Source: Nocardioides xinjiangensis
Lineage (GTDB): Bacteria > Actinomycetota > Actinomycetes > Propionibacteriales > Nocardioidaceae
Reading direction: 5' to 3'
Length of the DNA stretch: 64,000 nt
Assembly (NCBI RefSeq): GCF_017916455.1
Contig: NZ_JAFMSY010000001.1
Span: 62,001 to 126,000 of the forward strand
Under the pieces are notes generated by a model. The model had not been told where the DNA came from. It made no database searches and saw only the letters and a program-made list of their open reading frames with translations. Below are positions 58,148-64,000 of the stretch, piece after piece. Each line of letters opens with the position of its first letter. Position 1 is the first letter of the stretch. A program made the translations under genes and the position numbers.

Positions 58148-60369
58148 CCTCACGCGCGGTGGCCGGGTGGTGGACCCGGCGGGGGACGCACCTGCCCGTC
58201 GCCGCCGCGATCGCCCTCGTGACAGCCGCGTCGGTGCTCGCCGACGGCAGCGGCAGCCGGGCGCTCCTGGTCCCCCTCGCCGTGCTGGCCTCCGGGGTGC
58301 TCCCCGGCGCGGGCACGGCGCTCGGCGCCGCGCGCCGGCAGGAGGCGGCCCTGCTGCGGCTGCACGGCCGCCGGGGGCCCCGGTGGGCGAGCGCGCTGGT
58401 GGCCGAGCCGCTGCTGACCGCCGTCCTCGGCGGCGCCGCCGGGGTGGCCGTTCCCGTGGCCGCCGGCGCCGGGCGTCCCTCTCCGGGCCTGCTCCTCACG
58501 GTGTGGCTCGCCGCCACGGCCACCGTCGTCACCGCGATGCTGGTCGCCCTGCGCGGACCGCTGCCCTACCTGCTCCGACCCGCCGGCGGCGAGCGGGCCC
58601 GCCGGTCCGGCACCCTCGCGGCGCTGGTGCCCGTGACCGTCGCGGTGGCCGCGGTCGTGGCGCTGCTGCGCCGCTCCTCGACGGTGCCGGACGCCTGGGC
58701 GTTCACCGCCCCGGTCGTGGTCGGGCTCGCGGCCGGGCTGCTCGCGACCACGACGGTGCGGCTGGTCGCCCGCCGGCTCGCCGGACGCCCCGCGCTCGGC
58801 CCGTCGCTCGCGGGTCATCGACTCGCGCCGTCCCGCGCCACGGCCGGGCTGGCCGTCCTGGTCGGGTCGGCCGTGCTCCTCGGCTGCGCCGCGAACACCG
58901 CCCTGGCCGTCGGTGACTGGGCGCGCGACACCAGGCTCGTCACGTCCGCCGCACCCCTCGTCGTGCCCTTCGACGGATCCGCCGATGCGGTCCTGGAGGC
59001 GACCCGCACGGCGGACCCGGACGGCAGGTGGCTGATGGCGGCCGTCCGGGTCTTCGAGGACGACCGGCCGGTCTCGCGCCGGGTCTACCTCGACGCCACG
59101 CGCTACGAGCGGGTGGTCGGCGACCGCCTGGACGGGACCGTCGCGGCCGATGGCTCCCAGCAGGTGAGCGACCTCGCCGCCGCGGCCGCCGGGACCGAGC
59201 CCGAGCCCGCCACGAGTGGACGGCGCCTGACCGTCCGCCTCGCCCTCGACGGCCCGCGTCCGCGTCCGTTGCGGCTCGACGTGCTCACGGTGAGCCCCTC
59301 CGGTGCGGGCCGCCAGACCGTCTTCGCCCGCCCGGTGCCCGGCACGCCGACGACGGTGTCGGCCGCCCTGACCCGCTGCGAGACCGGGTGCCGCGTGACA
59401 GGCCTGGAGGTCGCCATCGGCGTCCCGTGCAACCCCGACACCTGGGCCCAGCCTCGGTGCCGGCGACCCGCGCTCGACGTGACCGCGCTCGACCTCGGGG
59501 GGCTCGACCTGCTCGCCCGTCCGTGGGTGCTCGCCGAGCCCGACGACCGGCCCCCGGGCGAGATCACCGCCTCGCCGGCGCGGCTCCGCGTCCGGCCGAG
59601 CAGCGCCGGCACCAGCTACCTCACCACCGACCGCTCGCCGTGGGCCGCTCCGCTCCTCGCCACCCAGACCGTGGAGTGGTCCGAGGCCCCCGAGGCGCCG
59701 ACCACCGGCGGCATGGCGCGACCCGCACGGGTGCTCGACACCGCGGAGGCCCTCCCCGTCGTCGGGGCCGCGGGCAGCGTGCTCGACCTGCCGACCTCGC
59801 TGCTGCCGGGCACCGGCACCGTCGCCCGCGCCGAGCCGCTCGTGCTGGCGCGGGCCGACACCCCGGCCGACGTGCTGGCCGGGATCGGCGCGCCGCGAGT
59901 GGGCACCGAGCTCTCCCGCGACGTCGTCGAAGCGGCGGACCGGGGGGTCGCGACGCGGTTCACGCTGCTCGCCGCCGGCGGGACGCTGCTGGGGCTCCTG
60001 GCCGTCCTGCTCCCGGCCGCACGACTGCGGGGCGAGCGCGCGCACGAGCGCGCGGTCCTGCGCCTGGTCGGCGTCCGTCGGGCCGACCAGCGCGCAGCCG
60101 GCCGCCTGCAGGCCCTCGCGGTGGCCCTCGCCGCCGGGCTGGCCACCGTCGCCGCGACCCTGCTCGTGGTCGTGACCCTCTCCGGCGCGCTGCCCGTGCT
60201 CGCGACCGGTCCCGGGCAGCTGCCGCTCGACACCGGCCCCCGCGCCCTCGCCGTGCTCCTCGCCGGGGCCGTGGCGACGACGCTGGCGGGGGCCATCGCG
60301 TGGTGGACCGACCGCGTCCCCGACCGTGCGAGCCGCCCCGCGCGCCTGCGCGAGGAGGTGGCGCCGTGA
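58144..60369 (+). CDS. FtsX-type ABC permease 1
   Basis: The 741-residue protein has N-terminal membrane segments (about 15-240) and a large extracytoplasmic domain (about 260-590, containing DPDGRWLMA and ETGCRVTGLEVAI). Three or more C-terminal segments form the FtsX domain. The extracellular domain shares motifs with permease 2, so the two are distant paralogues. The start overlaps the ATPase 2 stop. Confidence 0.85.
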
Positions 60370-63300
60370 TCCGGGTAGCGCTCGACGGACTCCGGTCGCG
60401 CTCCCTGTTGTCGGTGGGCACCCTTCTGCTGCTGGTCGTGGCGCTCGGCTCGGCCGTGCTGGGCCCCGCCTTCGCCGCGGCCGTCGGCAACGCGTACGCC
60501 GTCACCCGCCTCGCCGAGGAGCGCAACGCCCTGACGGGGCGCACGTGGGAGGTGCGACCCAGCCGCGGCACCGACGACCCGGGCGCCCTCCTCGACGACA
60601 CGCTGACCCAGCTGGTCCTGCCCGAGGACCAGCACGCGCCGTCGGCCCAGCTCGAGACCGCTCGCGTGCTCGCCCCCGGCGCGCTCGGCGAGGTGATGCT
60701 GATGGCGAAGCCGGACGCGTGCGCCCACCTCGACATCGAGGGTCGGTGCCCGTCGGGGCCGGGCGAGGTGGCGGTGCTGGCCGGTGACGCCGAGGAGGAC
60801 GGCCACGCGCTCGGCGACCGGATCGACCTGGGCGAGCCGTTCGGCACGCTGACCCTCGTCGGCACCTACGCCTACCCGTCCGGTCCCGCCGTGGCCGCCG
60901 AGCGACGCGAGGCGCTGGAGGACTTCTGGTTCGAGCCGGGCCGGCTGGCCTCCGTGCCGGCGACCGTGCGCACCGGCACCGAGGTGCCGCGCCGGCCCGC
61001 GCCGTACCTCGTCGTGCCCGAGCAGCTCGCCGGCCTGCCGCCGCACCTGCTGCTCGTCCGGGCCGACAGCCGCATCGAGGTGCCGGCCGACCTCGACGCC
61101 GCCGACCTGCCCGAGCTGGCCCGCCGCGCCGCCCAGGACCCGGCTCCGCAGCAGCTCGGGGTCGGCACCGCCGCCGAGGTCTCCAACAACGACCTCGACG
61201 GCATCGTCACCGACGTCGACCGGGAGCGTCGCGCCGCGCTCCTCGCCGTCGCGCCCGCCGTGGTGTCGCTCGTCCTCGTCGCCCTCGCGCTGCTCGGCCG
61301 GCTCACGTCGGCCGCCGGCGAGCTGCGGGTGCCCGACCTCGCGCTCGCCTCGCTGCGCGGCGCCGACCGGCGCCGCACGTGGCTGCTGGCGCTGAGCGAG
61401 CCGCTGCTCCTCGTCGCCCTCGCGGTGCCGGCCGGGGTCGCGGCGGGCGCGGGACTCACGTGGGCGCTGGTGCGCGCCTGGCTGCCGCCGGGGGTCCCGG
61501 TGCCGGTGCCTGCGTACGCCGTGCTCGCGTGCGTGGCGGTCGTCGGCTGCGCCGTCGCGGTGTGCGTCGTGTCCACCCGGGCGGTCCTCGCCCGCACCCT
61601 CGCCGACCAGCTGAGCGGCCAGGCGCGGCCCCGTCCGGCCGGACGGCCGGCCGTGCTGGCCGCGCTCGTGCTGGTGGCACTCACCCTCGCCCTGGTCGTC
61701 GCCGCGCTCTCCCGGCCCTCCGGGGGCGCCACCGACGCCGCCGACCTGGTGCTCCCGCTGCTCGTCGCCGCCGTGCTCGGGCTGGCCGCCGCCGGCGGTG
61801 CACGCGCGGGCGCGGCCGCGCTCGCCCGGCGGCCTTCCCGCGGGGTCGCCGGCTTCCTGGCCGTGCGGGCGGTCGCGCGGCGTGCGGTCGGCACCCTCGT
61901 CGTCCTCCCGCTGACGATCGCGATCGCGGTCGTGACCTTCGGGGCCGGCACCTTCGACGCGGCTGCCGCCTGGCGGGCCAGCGTGGCCGCCACGCAGGCG
62001 CCGGCCAGCACGGTGTGGTCGAGCGAGCTGCCGATGCGCGAGGCGGTGGCGCTCACCCACCGCCTCGACCCGGACGGGCGATGGCTGATGGCGACCGGCA
62101 CCTGGAACGCCCAGGACGGCACGTACGTCGTCGCCGACGTCCCCCGCCTGCCCGCCGCGTCGCTGTGGGACCCGTCCTGGACGCCGGGGCACGACGTCGA
62201 CGACGTGGTCGCCCTCGTCACCCGGCCGTCGCCGCCCGCGCTGACGGGCTCCCGGCTGCGCCTGGGACTGACCGTGCCCCGCGCCGCGGAGGAGGTCACC
62301 GTCGAGGTGCGGCTGCGCACGTCCGGCGGCGACACCCTCAACGCCTACGTCGGGCCGTTCCCGCCGGGCGCCTCCTCGGCCACCGAGCGCGTCCCCTGCG
62401 GCGACGGCTGCACGGTCGAGGGACTCGCGCTCGCCGGACCGGCGGGCCTGCCGACCGAGCTCGTGGGCGACTACGTCGTCGGCCCGCTCGAGGTCGACGG
62501 CGCGGCCGCGTCCGAGGTGTTGACCGGCGGCGCCTGGCACCTGGTCGGCGAGGGCATCGCGCAGGCCGCCGACGGCCTGCGGGTCGCCGGCGACGGCCTC
62601 GTCGTCACGGCCGACGGCACCGGCAAGGCGGGGCTGACGTCCGGTGCCGGCGGCCTGCGCCCCGTGGTCGCCGGCCGCGAGGCCGTGGACCGGCTGGGCC
62701 GGGTCGCCGCGGGCGCCGCCACGTCGTCGGTGGGCGGTCCGCCGCCGTCCGAGGCCGTGCTGGTCGCGGACAGCGTCCCCTTCCTCGGTCCCGAGGGCGT
62801 GCTGATCGACTACGCCGTCCTCACGACCAACCGCACGGTCTACGAGGAGGAGTTCGAGGTGCGCGTCCTGGCGGCCGCCGACACGCCCGGCCGCGTGTCC
62901 ACCGCGCTGGCCCGCGAGGGGCTCACCGTGGAGCGGCTGCACGCCCAGGAGCGCGAACGCCTCGACGGCACGGCGTACGCCCTGGCGCTGCGGCTCTACC
63001 TGGTCGCCGCGCTCCTCGTGCTGCTGATGGCCGTGGCCGGGCTCGCGGTCACCACCGCGATCCAGCTGCCCGGGCGCCGGATGGATGCCGCCGCGCTCAG
63101 CGTCGTGGGGGTCCGGCGCCGCTCGGTGCTGCTGTCCGTGGCGGTGGAGCAGGCCGTGGTGCTCGGCGCGGCCGCGGTCGCGGGCCTGCTCGCAGGTGCG
63201 GCGGCCCAGCTCATCGTGCTCGGCCGGATCACCCTGGGCCAGGTCGAGGAGGCGTCGTGGCCGCGGGTCGTCGCTCGCGTCGACCCGGCCCTGCTGAGCG

Positions 63301-63407
63301 CCACCGCGCTGCTGGTCGCCGTCCTGCTGGGCACGGTGGCGCTGCTGAGCGCCTGGGCGACCGTACGGCGTGCGCGCGGCGCGTCGTTGCGGGAGAAGGC
63401 CCGCTAG
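60366..63407 (+). CDS. FtsX-type ABC permease 2 (large)
   Basis: The 1013-residue protein has an N-terminal membrane segment followed by an extracellular domain, a central cluster of membrane segments (about 290-520), and a second extracellular domain carrying DPDGRWLMA and GDGCTVEGLALAGP. A C-terminal FtsX domain has three or four segments. The two-unit architecture suggests a fused pair of permease modules. GTG 60366 overlaps the permease 1 stop. Confidence 0.85.
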   Translation: MIRVALDGLRSRSLLSVGTLLLLVVALGSAVLGPAFAAAVGNAYAVTRLAEERNALTGRTWEVRPSRGTDDPGALLDDTLTQLVLPEDQHAPSAQLETARVLAPGALGEVMLMAKPDACAHLDIEGRCPSGPGEVAVLAGDAEEDGHALGDRIDLGEPFGTLTLVGTYAYPSGPAVAAERREALEDFWFEPGRLASVPATVRTGTEVPRRPAPYLVVPEQLAGLPPHLLLVRADSRIEVPADLDAADLPELARRAAQDPAPQQLGVGTAAEVSNNDLDGIVTDVDRERRAALLAVAPAVVSLVLVALALLGRLTSAAGELRVPDLALASLRGADRRRTWLLALSEPLLLVALAVPAGVAAGAGLTWALVRAWLPPGVPVPVPAYAVLACVAVVGCAVAVCVVSTRAVLARTLADQLSGQARPRPAGRPAVLAALVLVALTLALVVAALSRPSGGATDAADLVLPLLVAAVLGLAAAGGARAGAAALARRPSRGVAGFLAVRAVARRAVGTLVVLPLTIAIAVVTFGAGTFDAAAAWRASVAATQAPASTVWSSELPMREAVALTHRLDPDGRWLMATGTWNAQDGTYVVADVPRLPAASLWDPSWTPGHDVDDVVALVTRPSPPALTGSRLRLGLTVPRAAEEVTVEVRLRTSGGDTLNAYVGPFPPGASSATERVPCGDGCTVEGLALAGPAGLPTELVGDYVVGPLEVDGAAASEVLTGGAWHLVGEGIAQAADGLRVAGDGLVVTADGTGKAGLTSGAGGLRPVVAGREAVDRLGRVAAGAATSSVGGPPPSEAVLVADSVPFLGPEGVLIDYAVLTTNRTVYEEEFEVRVLAAADTPGRVSTALAREGLTVERLHAQERERLDGTAYALALRLYLVAALLVLLMAVAGLAVTTAIQLPGRRMDAAALSVVGVRRRSVLLSVAVEQAVVLGAAAVAGLLAGAAAQLIVLGRITLGQVEEASWPRVVARVDPALLSATALLVAVLLGTVALLSAWATVRRARGASLREKAR

Positions 63408-63423
63408 GCCGGTCGTTCCCGGC
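63408..63423. terminator. Short hairpin filling the convergent gap before whiA
   Basis: GCCGG (63408-63412) pairs with CCGGC (63419-63423) around a 6-nt loop and occupies the entire gap between the permease and whiA stops. It is weak by itself. Confidence 0.35.
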
Positions 63424-64000
63424 TCACGCCTCGTCGGCGAGCATCTCGGGGGTCAGCGACGCCTCGGTGTCGGGGATGCCCAGCTCCTCGGCACGCTTGT
63501 CGGCCATCGCCAGGAGCCGCCGGATGCGACCGGCGATGGCGTCCTTGGTCAGCACCGGCTCGTGCAGCTGGCCCAGCTCCTCGAGCGAGGCCTGCTTGTG
63601 CTCGAGCCGCAGGTGGCCGGCCTGGCGGAGGTGGTCGGGGATCTCCTCGCCCAGGATCTCCAGGGCGCGCTCGACGCGCGCGCCCGCAGCGACCGCGGCC
63701 CGCGCCGAACGGCGCAGGTTGGCGTCGTCGAAGTTCGCCAGCCGGTTGGCGGTGGCCCGGACCTCGCGACGCATCCGCCGCTCCTCCCAGGCCATCAGCG
63801 ACTCGTGGGCACCGAGCCGGGTGAGCAGGGCCCCGATCGCGTCGCCGTCGCGGATGACGACCCGGTCGATCCCGCGGACCTCGCGCGCCTTCGCGGAGAT
63901 GCCGAGGCGACGGGCGACGCCGACGATCGCCAGCGCGGCCTCGGGACCGGGGCAGGTGATCTCGAGCGAGGACGAGCGACCCGGCTCGGTGAGCGAGCCG
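63424..64000 (-). CDS. whiA: DNA-binding protein WhiA (C-terminal part, cut by window edge)
   Basis: WhiA is a sporulation/cell-division transcription regulator. The visible 192 residues run from [16 protein letters not shown] through [33 protein letters not shown] to the C-terminal helix-turn-helix ([36 protein letters not shown]). The N-terminal homing-endonuclease-like part lies outside the window. whiA next to gap is the normal actinobacterial order; here the ABC block lies between. Confidence 0.93.
   Translation of the reverse strand, partial: GSLTEPGRSSSLEITCPGPEAALAIVGVARRLGISAKAREVRGIDRVVIRDGDAIGALLTRLGAHESLMAWEERRMRREVRATANRLANFDDANLRRSARAAVAAGARVERALEILGEEIPDHLRQAGHLRLEHKQASLEELGQLHEPVLTKDAIAGRIRRLLAMADKRAEELGIPDTEASLTPEMLADEA

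Noticed and set aside
59616..62942. A 1108-codon open frame antisense to the FtsX-type permeases
   Set aside because: It is low-complexity Gly/Arg/Ala/Asp sequence without membrane segments or motifs, and the sense strand encodes clear permeases.

Overview
This window comes from a high-GC actinobacterium, probably a Nocardioides-like member of the Nocardioidaceae (inference from gene content and order). The evidence is the set of actinobacterial marker genes (rbpA, whiA, opcA, a SufR-type regulator, an inhA/mabA-like fabI-fabG pair, DUF3099, an acVLRF1-type hydrolase), a 6C-type small RNA, and many TAGNNT -10 boxes lying 6-8 nt before start codons, which is the actinobacterial leaderless-promoter arrangement. 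I see no tRNA, rRNA, CRISPR array, insertion sequence or prophage.

Layout. (1) 0-8 kb: alpha/beta hydrolase, an nfeD - SPFH - TauE/SafE membrane operon, an ABC ATPase, a conserved unknown gene, serB, a HemK-like methyltransferase with a SixA-like phosphatase. (2) 8-14 kb: a cyanophycin locus with cyanophycinase and cyanophycin synthetase, faced by a CphA-like Mur ligase that lacks the ATP-grasp domain; a tandem palindrome array separates them. (3) 13.8-16.4 kb: fabI and fabG (fatty acid/mycolate-type elongation), dodecin, DUF3099, 6C RNA and a small zinc-ribbon-like protein. (4) 16.4-30.5 kb: malQ, moaA, SURF1, an atypical SDR, an ABC exporter, enoyl-CoA hydratase, an ABC-F protein, a zinc metallopeptidase, an APH-fold kinase, a Vms1/eRF1-like peptidyl-tRNA hydrolase, a NYN nuclease, an ASCH-like protein and a nucleotidyltransferase. 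(5) 30.7-37.3 kb: the complete suf operon sufR-B-D-Rieske-C-S-U-T, almost entirely translationally coupled. (6) 37.4-43 kb: an ABC-2 exporter coupled to ctaA (heme A synthase), a sortase with a repeat-containing surface protein, and ctaB (heme O synthase). With SURF1 these make a cytochrome aa3 maturation theme. (7) 43.2-51.3 kb: tkt-tal-pgi-zwf-opcA-pgl, the pentose phosphate block. (8) 51.4-56.4 kb: an AbiEi/DUF559-type protein inside a 32-bp repeat array, then rbpA, secG, tpiA, pgk and gap. (9) 56.6-63.4 kb: a four-gene MacB/FtsX-type ABC system, then the 3' part of whiA cut by the window edge.

How the genes work together. The ctaB-to-gap stretch and whiA form a block that is syntenic in many actinobacteria. 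Here it is interrupted twice, once by the AbiEi/DUF559 gene with its repeats and once by the ABC block, so these two are the most likely accessory insertions. The suf operon supplies Fe-S clusters, including those needed by MoaA, and appears to be controlled by its own Fe-S-type repressor.

The most unusual structural signal is a group of four unrelated-sequence intergenic repeat families. They share one geometry: GC-rich half-units of about 20-35 bp. In the three arrays these are spaced at 31-32 bp or 62-63 bp, close to three and six DNA helical turns; the fourth family is a single back-to-back pair. They occur at 11.8, 21.2, 30.6 and 51.4/52.6 kb.
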